Of a stretch of DNA of 64,000 bases, positions 1-10,920 are shown one piece after another. The notes under the pieces are model-generated. The model searched no databases. It saw nothing but the letters and a program-made list of their open reading frames with translations, and was not told the origin of the DNA. Position 1 is the first letter of the stretch, and the number at the start of each line of letters is the position of its first letter. This DNA is from Cryptomeria japonica (taxonomy: Eukaryota > Streptophyta > Pinopsida > Cupressales > Cupressaceae), in the NCBI RefSeq assembly GCF_030272615.1, contig NC_081412.1:684208583-684272582 (forward strand), given 5' to 3'. The position numbers and the translations under genes were made by a program.

Positions 1-1785
1 GCTTGGATTTGTTGCAGAAATGTTTTTATGGAGGTTTGGAAGGCGATCAAGACTCTCCAATAAAAATTTCAGATTTTTTGGATCAATTTTTCATTTTATA
101 TGAATTTTTTACGATTTTTCATAAAAAATTAATTTTGAGAGCAAATTAGCAAATTTTTTGGATTTTTTTACATTTTTGGAAATCTCTTGAAATTTTACAA
201 GTGGCCTTTTTTTATGATGAATCAAATATTTAAATTGGTCAGCAAAACACATTGTTGAAGGCCCCTATTTCACAAAGTCTTTTGGATCTAAAATTTACCT
301 AACTTGTGTGCTTGTAGGAAGTAGTGATCATTTGAAACAATCCAAACTACTAATAAATCTTTGTTGCAGGTCCTTGGCAAGGGTTTTTTGGATTTTTATT
401 GTGTGCCTTGTTTTCATAGACTAGCAAACACTTCCATTGGTGCACTAAAATTGAATCATTGTCTTTTGTGTCTTGAGCAACAGGCTCTTTTTGTTTAATC
501 TTTAGAGGGCCTGTCTTCCCATGTGGTCATTAGGACTACTAGTGAGAAGAGAACGACCCAAGTGGTAGCAAGAAAAACCCACCTCTTTTGAACCACTATA
601 AACAAATGTATTCATGGTGAAAACTATGGATAATGTGTGCTGATTAGTTCATACCGACACTATGTCTCCCCATAAACCCGTTTGATCAAATTTATTTGAT
701 AACTTGTAGGGCGTAACCCCTACCGACTAGGAGCCTTCTGTATTTACAGAGCTGAAACTGCCACATGTATGGCCACATGAGCGGATGCCCTTACTAGCAC
801 CTTTTCATTTTAGAAGCCCAAATCCTTCTAGTTGTTGGGGCAAGAGGTCGAACCTCTGGTAGCAGCCCACACACATACAGTTCTTAGTAGAGATACAAAG
901 TTCGGCACGGGGAGTTTTCATGGGGACTGATGCTTGGCTGACCCGAGAAGTGAGTGCCGAGGGTGGAGCCAGTGAGGTCAAGCATCTAAGTATCCACTTT
1001 GAATAGCATAGCCTCGAGGGTAAAACCTCATGTGGGATCAACAACTATTATCTTGGCCAGCCATAAGAATTGTGCTTGACTTATTTTAAACATTCAAAAC
1101 ATTCAAGACCAAACAACAAAACATTGTGTCTTTTGTATCTTCAAGTGTATGCAAAACATTTTTACATCAAACAACACACTTTTCTTAGAGTCATTTTGAG
1201 TCTAAACACTTGCAAACATTGAGTCCTCATCAACATTGTATCCTCTTGTCACGAAAAATAGTCAAACATTTAGATTTGGTCACAACCAACAGCTTCACAA
1301 ATTGGAAAAATTTTACAGTCCAACAAACAAGAGCAATCAGTTTTGGAATTCTTGAGCTTCCTAGGTTGTTTCTCCAGGTTTCATTTAGCATTCAACTTGT
1401 CTTTGGGTCTCACAAAGTCCATCATTGCTTTACATCTTGCTTTACATTCACACTTGTCTAAACTTGAGTCAAAAGGTCACTTGCTTGTCCTCATCATACT
1501 TTGTCAACACACTACATACAACAACACTTTGCTAAGTGGTCCCTCATCAAGGTCTATCACCTTTGGGTCTCATTTGGTCTTACTTAGAGTCAAGGTCAAC
1601 TTACCTCATCAAGGGAAACTATCCTCTCTTTGGAAGTCACACCTACTCTACTACATACATACTTGGTCTTACACTTTGGACATTGCAAGTACATTTTAGA
1701 TTCATTTACACTCCATCCAACTCTTGGTCTTCCATACTTTTTCCATTTTCATCTAGTCTCACACATCTTGGTCAATACCTAGTTC
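1..1785 (+). other. 5' leader of the Gypsy element
   Basis: Non-coding leader between the primer binding site (just outside the window) and gag. Short open frames here show no family resemblance. Two blocks are clearly shared with the leader of the minus-strand element at 15308-26325: the stretch around 505-565 (AGAGGGCCTG..GAACGACCCAA) and 921-960, where 20 bases in a row are identical and GAGAAGTGAGTGCCG follows. Such conservation in otherwise diverged elements suggests an RNA function such as packaging or dimerisation; that is inference. Confidence 0.6.
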
Positions 1786-4342
1786 ATGGTTGAAACTCAT
1801 CTTCAAAAATCTAGGAGAGAAACTAAAGAGGCTCAAGAGTCCACAAACATGAGTTCTTATGAGTATGACAATGATGTCTTTTTCAATACTGATCATAACA
1901 CATTACCTGGCATGGATGCCTATAGAAACATTCCAAATGTTGAGAACATGGCCACTACAAACAACAATGATACACACAATGACAATACGGACAACTTTTC
2001 AGTACATTCAGCAGATGTGGAAGAATCCATTATGAATCCCCATTTCAATCGATTGGTTGAGGAAATAATGAGGAGAGATAGACAATACTTCTTACAAATG
2101 ATGGCACAAAGTGGAGCCAAGATACCTCATGATTTTGACATGTCTCAAATAATGGAAAATGGACCTTTGCAACAAACTCACTCCAACATGGATCAAAGGA
2201 GGCCTAATAGTGGAGGAAATAGAGGACCACATCTTGTGCCTGAATCACCATCATCTTTGTTTCAAAAACCAGAGGTCCCACATACACATGGTCAAGCATA
2301 TGATACTCACCTTCGCAGACCATTATGGAAGTCTTATGTAGAAAGATATGCTCAATCACATACAAATGCTAAGGATCAACCACCAAAGCAATTGGATATT
2401 CAAAGGCGTGCTCAAAATTTGGACACAAGGAAACCCCGTGTCAAATTTGGGGGCAACACAGTAGAATATGACATGCCTGTAGAGTATGGTATACATGCAC
2501 AAAATAGATATGGCGTTCCTCAACATGAATCTATACCAAGTGGTCCATATACGCAGCATCACTATAGACCTCCTCCATATGAACATGTGTATGATCAATA
2601 TCATCCATATATGCAACATGCTTCTCCTCCAATTGGTGCCTCAAGCATGGGGTATGGTCCAAGAAGTCGATCTCCACCTAAGAGCAATTTGGAGCAACAA
2701 ATCAAGGACTTACAAAAGAAAATGGAGGACATAAATACACCGAAGCCAACATACACAATGAGAGACATATGTCCTTATCCATTCGATAAGAGCATTCCAA
2801 TGCCTCCATTTCCTACACACTTTGTGACACCTAAATTTTATAAGTATAGAGGAAAAGGGGATCCTAAGGCACACATAAGACAGTTTTTCACAGCTTGCAT
2901 TGAAGTAGCTTCAGAAGAGATATTTGATGAGATTATTCCCACAAAGCTTAGGTGATCAAGCTATGGAATGGTTCTCCCAACTCCCACCTGGTATTAAGTC
3001 ATGGGGTGACCTAGCAGAGGCATTTATTCAACATTTCTCCTACAATATAGAGACAGACATATCAGTCACTACTTTATGCAACACCAAGCAAAAAGAGGGA
3101 GAGTCTTTTGCATCATTTTTACAAAGATGGAGGAATCTAGCTAGCAGATGCTCTTGTGAAATTCCACAAAAACAAATGGTAGAGATGTTCACACAAAACG
3201 TTAACAAAGACATTGGCTATGATCTAAGAAAAGCTTGTTTGTCCACCTTCAGGGACGTTATTGAAAAAGGCTTAGCAATAGAAAAGGTCCTAATTGAACA
3301 AGGAGTCATTAAGATATTCAAGGAAAACAAATATGACTTTAATGGAAAAGACAAGCCAAGATTTTGGAATAAAAACAAGAACATAGTCAATGATGGTGTT
3401 GTTGATGCCAACACAGTGCGACCCAAATTCATCTTTTCGGGATCAAGTTCTATAAACAATCAAGTGAATACTCAAACAACTTCTAGATCACGAAGGAAGT
3501 ACACTCCATTGGGAGAACCACTTGAGTCAGTCTTCAAAAAGTTAGTGGAAAACAAGGTAATCACAGTTCCAGATTTTCCTCCATATGAACCAAAGGTTAA
3601 ACCAAATTGGTGGAATGATGATGAGTATTGTGAATTTCATAAGAGTAAGGGTCATAAGATAGGAAATTGTCATCAACTAAAGAATATCGTACAAGATCTC
3701 ATTGATAGAGGTGACATTGAGATTGAGGGATACTCATCTAATCAAGAACATGAGATGTTTAAGGAGCCATTCCCAAAGCATGACAAGGGAAAAGCTAAAG
3801 CCACAGATGATCAAACCAACTATACTAGAGCATCTTACAACTATGATTCAACCATCAATCACATCTCGATGGACAATTATGTCTCTACTATTATCATCAA
3901 GGACAAAAACCCTGAGAATCCTACTCAGAGAGCCAAGATTGTCCTAAAAGGTGTTGGATCTTCTTCCAAACCTACTTCTGAATGTCATGTTACAACCCAT
4001 CAAGGTAAAATCACTTTGACAGATGCTTCAAATAAAAACACCGCTTCTTCATCAACCAAACTTGAGTATGACCTTGTAGAACAGTTAGGGAAGACACCCA
4101 CGCTCATCTCCATACTTGAGCTCTTACGCATATCCCCTGCTCATAAAGCTATTCTTGACAAAATCTTGAGAGTCACCGTCGTTCCTACTAATTTGAACAT
4201 GGACCAGTTTCAAGCCATGGTGGGATACCTATCCATTCCACATTCCCTTACATTCATAGAAGCCGATGATGCCTCCGTAAGTCAACCACATAATGCAGCA
4301 TTACACATTGAAGCCTTCATACACAAACATAGAATCAAATGA
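1786..4342 (+). pseudogene. gag: Gypsy gag polyprotein, frameshifted
   Basis: Structural protein that would form the particle and bind element RNA. The first part (1786-2955) starts at the ATG of MVETHLQ and is hydrophilic, rich in Asn, His and Pro, ending in the conserved region around KFYKYRGKGDPKAHIRQFF. A shift near 2917-2925 moves the frame; the second part continues with FPQSLGDQAMEWF, the core gag signature of plant Gypsy elements, then SFASFLQRWRNL. A zinc finger of form CX2HX4HX4C sits at 3629-3670 (CEFHKSKGHKIGNC), as is usual in Tat gag. The frame ends at TGA 4340-4342, directly before the protease in the same frame. The frameshift makes this copy inactive unless the shift is programmed, which I doubt. 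Confidence 0.85.
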
Positions 4343-4903
4343 GTCCTAATAGATGGAGGAGAAGGTCTAAACATTTGTACATTGAACACTATTAAACAAT
4401 TGGGATATTCTGATAAAGCTATGAATTCTACAAACAAAATTACTATCAAAGCATATGATGATGAAGAGCATTCATCCAAGGGTATAGTCATTTTACCTCT
4501 CAGAGTTGGGCCAGTTACAAAAGATGTGATTTGTCAAGTCCTAGACCTTGATCTCACATACAACATATTGCTAGGACATCCATGGATTCATGAGATTGGC
4601 GCAGTCCCATCTACATACCATCGATGTATCAAGTTTCCACACAATGAAGTTGAAGTGACTATCAAAGCTGACCCAAATCCATTCATATATTGCAACAATA
4701 TGCAACATAGATTAGAAATAACAATTCTAGCCAATCGAGAGGCTATTCCTTCATCAGCATATGTGGATCCAGAATCATTAAAAGCTTCAACATCAAAGCA
4801 AATAGAGCTCAAAGAAAAATTTAAGATTAAAGATATGGGATGTGGTGAGTATATCTTTCATGTTGATCAACTCCCACTATCTCCTAAGACCTTCAGTCGA
4901 TAA
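4343..4903 (+). pseudogene. Gypsy aspartic protease region
   Basis: Retropepsin that would cut the gag-pol polyprotein. The active-site block is VLIDGGEGLNIC, with DGG at 4352-4360 in place of the usual DSG/DTG; DGG is common in plant Gypsy proteases. Downstream LPLRVGPVTKDVICQVLD and YNILLGHPWIHEIGAVPS (ILLG-PW-H motif) are the standard flap and second half of the fold. It follows gag in the same frame after one TGA and ends at TAA 4901-4903. The first ATG at 4382 lies after the active site, so it is not the true start. Confidence 0.82.
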
Positions 4904-5640
4904 GAACAATCTATAAACAATCTGCAATGCCAAGGAATTGGGTGTGAACCACCTAGTGTTGTGGCTACTAAGTCTGAATGCAAATCTCCTCTAGTGGTGC
5001 AAGCAGCTCTTGATATCAATAGTCCTAAGAGTGGTTCCAACAAAGAATCCATTGAGCGTATCGTCAGCCCTCTTGAGAACTCACATAGCCTTAACATTTC
5101 ATCCACTCATTCCATTTCCACTCCAATTCCAGACTTGGATCAACAAGAATTACAAAAGCCCTTACTATTTGGGGATCAAAAATCAAGCTTTGAAAAGAAA
5201 AATTTAAAAGTCAAAAATAAAGAAAAGTCCTTTAGTCCAAATCAAAATCAAAAGCTATTGGACTCTCCAAAAATTAAAGTCAAGGATAAAAATCCTATGA
5301 AGCAAAAAGAACAAGAGTTGATCTCCCCTAATATCAAAATAACTGGGGGCAAAATTTCTAAAATTTCAAGTCAAAAAGCATACTTGTTGATCCTAAGCCT
5401 CCATCATGCTATGCTACTTTCACTCCTTTTTGCAATCATAAGCCTTCATAACTCATCCACATATTCCACACATCCTTTCCCTTCCGGCAATACATCATGG
5501 AGCTTTAATGGAGCTTACTCGAAGGACTTTGCTATTAGAGATGCCCAAACTTCTTTAGGTGACACGCATACGGGCCTGTGTAGTCCACACGCTAGTAATT
5601 CTATCTCAGTTCCTTTATCAAGGAAGACAATCACTTGAGC
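4904..5640 (+). pseudogene. Spacer frame replacing RT, RNase H and integrase core
   Basis: About 245 codons in the same frame as the protease before it and the integrase end after it, closed by TGA 5636-5638. The first part is Ser/Lys/Asn-rich and of low complexity, with repeated short KVK and SP stretches. A hydrophobic stretch follows (AYLLILSLHHAMLLSLLFA, about 5380-5440). I recognise no domain. Where the other Gypsy piece has RT and RNase H, this has only unrelated filler, so it marks a large internal replacement. Whether the protein was ever made is unknown. Confidence 0.6.
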
Positions 5641-5902
5641 TACACATAATTTAGTCAAGGAACATCATAGTTACAATTATAAAGTCAAGCCTCACACATT
5701 TGAGGTAGGTGACTTGGTTCTCAGAGAAAATCCTAAAAATCAGCAAGACAGAGAGAAGAAGGGCAAGTTCGAACCAAATTGGCTTGGTCCTTACATCATT
5801 ACAGTAGTATATGGATCTGGGGCATATCAGCTCTCAACTACAGAAGGTGAACCTTTGGAGGATCCTATCAACAACATGCACCTTTGCAGGTTCTACACAT
5901 AG
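5641..5902 (+). pseudogene. Gypsy integrase C-terminal end
   Basis: Last part of integrase, involved in DNA binding and target choice. It reads HTFEVGDLVLRENP, then GKFEPNWLGPYII, the GPY/F module of Gypsy integrases, then a short tail ending NNMHLCRFYT and TAG. The zinc-binding and DDE catalytic parts are absent. It is in the same frame as everything from 2924 onward, with three stops between. The open frame begins at 5714, but homology extends upstream to about 5641. Confidence 0.85.
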
Positions 5903-5967
5903 CTCTTTGGAATATCCTAATTCAAAAATACAAAAAAAAATTATATAAACAAAAAAAATTGTTACTT

Positions 5968-6124
5968 GGTGAAAACCTGGCAAACAGGTGCCTTGTGACA
6001 TAGAAAACATTGAAAAATCAAAAAAATCAAAAAAAGTAAAGAGAAATAATTTCATCCAACGGTGAAAACCACTTCGGTGGCGCCCTGGGCAAGTACCATG
6101 GTGAAAACTGGGTCACCAGCGCCA
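5968..6124 (+). repeat. Modular hairpin block after pol (GGTGAAAA units)
   Basis: Three units begin with GGTGAAAA and continue with a short perfect hairpin. At 5968-5992 the hairpin is ACCTG-GCAAA-CAGGT. At 6061-6084 it is CCAC-TTCG-GTGG, a cUUCGg tetraloop. At 6100-6123 it is CTGG-GTCA-CCAG. The same block, with changed stems that still pair, lies at 12081-12152 and 19595-19664 (both minus). Likely an RNA element in the 3' untranslated part of the genomic RNA. Confidence 0.7.
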
Positions 6125-8163
6125 TGCGTAGAAACATTGCTCCTCCCTCCTTCAGGATCCACTTTCATCCTTTCACTTTGCACACACTCACGACCAATTC
6201 ATCCATAATAAACTTACCCATTCCCATCATGGCTTGTTATTGATCTACCCAAGATTGGTTAGCCATTCATAATAAACCTCCCTTTCCATCCATAATAAAT
6301 CAGCTCCTATCTGTGGCTAAGGCAAATCCTACATCTATTGATGGGTGTGGAACTGAGAACATCACATGTTTCGAAGAGTACAGTTTCTTCCAACTTCCTT
6401 CAGTCTATCTGCACACAATCTGCAATAAAGCAACATTTGCATCACCAGATCCACAATAAGGTTCCATCTTCTTCACAATAAAATATCAGTTTTAGATGAG
6501 ACAACAGCAACAATGAGCTTCAACAAAATCAAATCTTTCAACAGACTCAGACAGCATTATGGTTCAGTGTTATCTATCCATTTTGTGAAAGTAAACATTG
6601 TGACCACAATCAAATAAGACTTATAAAAGTGACAACAGACACTAAACTTGAGGGCTACAGTGGATGTTGGTGTCGAGTCTTGGTTTTCTTTTGATTTCAT
6701 CTTTTTTGGTGACATGTCTTTTAGCTTTTTCAGGATGTCTCTGACTAGATATTCTATCTCCAGGATGTCTTTGACTAGAAAGGCGAAGATGGGGTATCGT
6801 CACCTATTTTTGTTTGCTATCTGTGGATTGTCTTTTAGTAATGCTATGACTTGTCCAAGGATATGAGGACACTGTGAGTCTAGTATGAACTGGGGCATTC
6901 CTTGTTTGTGACTGTCTTATCTCCATGCAAACGGGTACAATGACTTTTTGGGTCGAACACATGCCTCGATTTTCATAACCTACTTGCCATAATAAAGCTC
7001 AATGATGATAACACACAAGAAGCTCTTTCATGTTCATATCTTCTATCTTTCATCCCCCTTTCTTGATTGACTTCCATCGTCCTTCTTGAGTCCGCGTAGC
7101 TTGCTATCACATGACTGAGTATAGTGACACACCAAAAAATTTGCATTTCATGTAGTTGCACCTGCATTACCACATATAAGCATTTCATACATACATATAG
7201 ATATCACAACTGCATCACATCCTGCACACAACACCTGTTAGCATAATTTACATTTGCATTATCATATTCATCTACATTACATACATTCACAATTGCATTA
7301 TGCATACACATATAAAACATAAAAGAACAAAAAAAAATATTGGATTACATCATATACATATTTGCATCCATATCATAAGCATCACATAGAAACATACATC
7401 ACATAGGTATGCATGCATATAGCTTCCACAAAGATGAATCATCTCATATATATATATAAAGTGTCATGATACAATGATGTCAAAATCATATGGCTACAAT
7501 CACCCGCAGGTGTCTACATCATCATACAAAATGGTACAATATTGATACATAGGGAGCCCTCTACGGCTATGATGAATTCCCTTCCTCAGAGCCGGCTGGC
7601 CTCGATGGAGTTTGAGCCCAAGAAGGACCCACCCCAAGATCATCTCTCCTGGCCTTTGTGTCCCCTGTAGCCACCCCTCGTGTCACCCTATCCGGATAGA
7701 GGAACCCACTGATAACTTCTACCAACACTGTTGGTAGTGCTAATCCTGTCCATGTCATGGTATCCCATGCCACATGTCCCACCCTCATCTCCAGTCCTGG
7801 ATACTAGAACACTCATCTTAGTGCATCCTTGTCTCTGTCTCAATCATAGGGTACTAACTCCCCATCGATCGGTATCTGCAGAATCCTGTATACATCCTCC
7901 AAGGTGACTGCCATCTCCCCCATCGGCAAATGAAAAGTACATGTCTCAGAGTGCCCCCTCTCCGCCAGTGCAGTCAGCAGTCCCATGTTCGCCTAAAACT
8001 CAGGCACATATAGAATATGTCTCAATCCCATAGCCTCAATTGCTACTCAGTCCTCAAGTGTCAACTCAGGTAGCAATCTCTGTGTCGACGAAAATCTCTC
8101 CCGTGACTCTAGCATCAGCAAATACTCCTACAGTCAAGCAAATCAATCATGTCAGTCATAGTG
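6125..8163 (+). other. 3' non-coding region of the Gypsy element, first part
   Basis: No coding region that I can support; the short frames at 6648-6866 and 7567-7788 (minus) look like chance. It contains a direct repeat of CAGGATGTCTYTGACTAGA near 6733 and 6770 and a poorly structured A/C-rich stretch (7140-7460) with many CATA and ACAT steps. A long 3' non-coding region is normal for Tat elements. Confidence 0.5.
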
Positions 8164-8437
8164 GCATTCACTGTTTATCACAAAATGCTACTTTTTATCT
8201 AAATGCATATGGCATTCTATCCTAGTGACACTCCCTATTCATCACAAAGTGTTGCTATCTATCCTACTGGTACTCCCGGTTCATCACAAAGTACTACGTG
8301 TTTTGCACTCCCTGTTCATCACAAAGTGCTGCTCACATTTGCACTCATTATTCATCACAAAATGCTGCTCATATTTTAGTACTCCCTGTTCATCACAAAG
8401 TACTATATCTTGGTACTCACTGTTCATCACAAAGTGC
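8164..8437 (+). repeat. Seven covarying 25-nt stem-loops
   Basis: Seven copies, each exactly 25 nt: a 5-nt arm, a 15-nt loop ending in ATCACAA, and a 5-nt arm. Copies start at 8164, 8228, 8270, 8305, 8341, 8379 and 8413. Arm pairs are GCATT/AATGC, ACACT/AGTGT, GTACT/AGTAC, GCACT/AGTGC, GCACT/AATGC (one mismatch), GTACT/AGTAC and GTACT/AGTGC (one U-G wobble). The arms change together while the loop stays nearly constant (CCCTGTTCATCACAA or close). Spacing is 34-64 bp. Partly decayed relatives follow at about 8510 and 8615. Confidence 0.85.
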
Positions 8438-9223
8438 CTTGATCTATCTTATCCTAGGGCCTATGCTTGAGTGAATCCTCTTGAGTAGTTTCCTAATTGG
8501 CAACGTATGTTCTATCACAAAATTGTCAATCCTAGCCCTTTTTGCTATCCTAGTTTTCCATAGAGGACTTGCTTGAGTGTATCCTTTCAGTAGCTTATCC
8601 AATCGATAGTGTATGTTCATCACAGAACTGCCGATTTGACCTAGAAGACACAAATTCACATTTTTTGGATACAAACGTGCTTTCATGACATAAACGCTCT
8701 TTTAGACTACATAAACGCGCCTGGCACCAACGCAGATGCACCTGGATGTTTTTGACATTTTTTTTGAACCCTATTCTAAGCGCATTTATTTCCCTATCTA
8801 GCATGCATTAATGACAACAATAAATGCATCAAAGTACAAGGAGATTTTGTGGTACTTATTGGCTCTCCTGCCTCTGTTGGCCTCTGGAATCGACGAACGC
8901 GGTCGAATCTGTGAACGAAAGCCATCGCTGCTGACTGCTACTGCTCTTTTCTTGCTTTGCACTCTACTCTCGTGGATGTGTGGGTGACAATGAGGATGTC
9001 TTTTTCCTGTGGTCTATCTTATAGCCTACCTTAGCCCTCGCCCTCATTTCCCGAGTCAGTCTTCATTATCCCGTGACTCTGTCACTTTATCCAGTTAGTC
9101 CATTCTATCCCATCTTTCTTATCAAGAGATTGTCTGCAATCTTTTTAGACATTTTCATCCAATCTCTCGAGGGGGCATATCATTCCCATCTTGGGGCAAC
9201 TTTGTATCAGTTCATCTTATCTT
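8438..9223 (+). other. 3' non-coding region, second part
   Basis: Non-coding stretch between the stem-loop array and the polypurine tract. Two weak relatives of the array loop (TCTATCACAAAATTGTC, GTTCATCACAGAACTG) sit near 8511 and 8618. I see no gene. Confidence 0.45.
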
Positions 9224-9269
9224 CTTTGAAACAACGCGACAAGCCGCATTGTATCAAAGAGGGGCAAAA
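9224..9269 (+). promoter_or_regulatory. Polypurine tract with upstream hairpin
   Basis: The polypurine tract AAAGAGGGGCAAAA (9256-9269) lies directly before the LTR start and would prime plus-strand DNA synthesis. The arms CTTTGAAACAACG (9224-9236) and CATTGTATCAAAG (9247-9259) can form a hairpin that overlaps the tract. The same arrangement occurs at 16601-16646 (minus). Confidence 0.8.
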
Positions 9270-9980
9270 TGTAGACACCCAAAATTGTCCAGTCTAATTA
9301 AATAAATATTTTATTTTATTTAATTATCTAAGCCTAATTCTTCTATTAATTAAATAAATCTTTATTTATTTAATTAATTCATTTATCCTCTTCTAGCCTT
9401 ATTTCTCATTTAAATAAATACATTTATTTATTTAAATTATCATTTTCCTAAATTAAATAAATATGAGATTTATTTAATTGATCCCACTTCTTCTATTAAT
9501 TAAATAAATCTTTATTTATTTAATTAATTCATTATCCTTTTCCACCTATGACACATGTCATTCATCTCTTAATTCCTACACTACCTACCTCTTTCATTAT
9601 TTTATTATTTCTTCTACCTACCCTCGAATCCTAGCCGACCTCCTTTTTACACCTCTCAATCTTATCCCTCCATTTCATATAGTGTCTTCTATTTAAGGAG
9701 ATGCTTCTTTCATTATCAAACCCTAATGAGCTAATGAACTATTTTTGATCATTTGACTATACTATGATCCTACTTGCAACCACATTTCGTTCTTTGTTGA
9801 GCTCTTGTGCACATAAAATCTGAGAGCAAATATATCAAGCAAGATCAATGGAGATAGTAAGAATGGAGATCAAAACCCTATTGGACATGTGATGGTATAA
9901 TCTTTGTGATTTCATTTGATTTGCATTGTCTTAGGTAATCTTCATATGTTATGGTGGATCTTTGTTGTTGTTAGGCTAGG
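9270..9980 (+). repeat. 3' LTR of the Gypsy element, right end uncertain
   Basis: It starts TGTAGACACCC directly after the polypurine tract. The first 270 bases hold several A/T-only perfect hairpins, for example ATTAATTAAATAAAT with its complement around 9350-9384 and again near 9495-9529. A weak TATA-like CTATTTAAGG lies near 9688. The start resembles the solo LTRs at 13370, 38630 and 57183 (TGTAG-CAC..TGTCC..AATTAAAT). I could not find the terminal CA with a target duplication, so the end is a guess. Confidence 0.65.
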
Positions 9981-10239
9981 GTTTGGTGGTTGAATTCATT
10001 TAGCCTTTCAATATTGTTATTATTGTTATCCATTTTCACCATATACAATATGATATGTATCTATGTGATGACATGTATCATTTTATTTAGGATGATGATA
10101 TTAATAATACTTAGATACATGCTATGGATGATTTTCTTTCTAGATGTACATTTTGATTATATGATTTCTATATGCATGCTATGGATGATTTGTTACATGT
10201 TAATGTAGGCTAATAGATGGATGATGCTTTTGGAATGCT

Positions 10240-10920
10240 ATTAATGTAATGGAATGATGATGATGTATTTTAGATAATGAAGAATGATATTATGATGGAT
10301 AATACTTGTTTATGTTGATGATATGAGTAAATGATGCATATTTTTAAGATGAATCTAAATGAATGAAATGTTTATTAAGAAGTATCTAAATGAATAAAAT
10401 GAATAAGATGTATTTATGTGTCTACTTGAATAAATGAATCTAAATGATGTGAAATGTATCTAAATGAATCTAAATGAATAAAATGATTCGAAATGTAACT
10501 AATTGATAAATGAAATGAAATGATAATGAAACCAATGCAACTAAGAGATAATGAATAACTACACCTTAATGAAATTTAAAGGATAATGAATGCATCTTAA
10601 TGAATCTAGATGAAACTAAATGGTTAAAAATGCAACTACTAAATTAATCTAAATGAAACTTAAATGATAATGAAAGGAATGCATACTTAATGATAAAATG
10701 AATGCACTAAATGGATAAATGAATTTTCTTGATAACAGAGAAACAAATGCACTTAAATGAAATGCAAGTAAATGATAATAAATGCACTCTCATTGATGAA
10801 TAAACAAATGCACTTAAATGAATATCTAAATGGATTTAATCCATCTAAATGTAAGTAAATGATACTGAACTGAATGTATTTAATGCAACTACATGATAAT
10901 GTCATGCCTTCATGATACAT
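10240..10920. repeat. Degenerate AAATGAAT-rich simple repeat
   Basis: Dozens of imperfect AAATGAAT, AAATGATA and TAAATGAATC units without strict periodicity. It is not coding. A similar but weaker A/T/G-rich stretch lies at 17660-17890 in the related element, so it may have been inherited with the 3' region. Confidence 0.6.

Larger units (their letters stand above)
1..9980 (+). mobile_element. Ty3/Gypsy (Tat-type) LTR retrotransposon, internally deleted
   Basis: The element runs off the left edge. Base 1 (GCTTGGAT) matches the sequence just after the primer binding site of the related element at 15308-26325, so the 5' LTR lies immediately outside the window. In order it holds a leader, gag, a retropepsin, a spacer, the integrase C-terminus, a 3.3-kb non-coding 3' region, a polypurine tract at 9256-9269 and a 3' LTR from 9270. 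Reverse transcriptase, RNase H and the integrase core are missing, so it cannot move by itself. The Tat assignment rests on the gag sequence, the CX2HX4HX4C finger, the DGG protease and the related RT fragment at 12300-13369. The right end is uncertain. Confidence 0.8.

Noticed and set aside
1210-1793. Overlapping plus-strand frames of 83-118 residues before gag
   Set aside because: They lie in the leader, overlap in several frames, lack any family resemblance, and have low-complexity CATC/TTTG composition.
8164-8437. Possible CRISPR array
   Set aside because: The repeat is short with covarying arms, the spacing varies from 34 to 64 bp, and the setting is a plant retrotransposon with no cas gene.
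8225-8470. Plus-strand frame with FITKC and SLF repeats
   Set aside because: It is a reading of the stem-loop array; the repeats are RNA/DNA structures with spacing that does not hold the frame.
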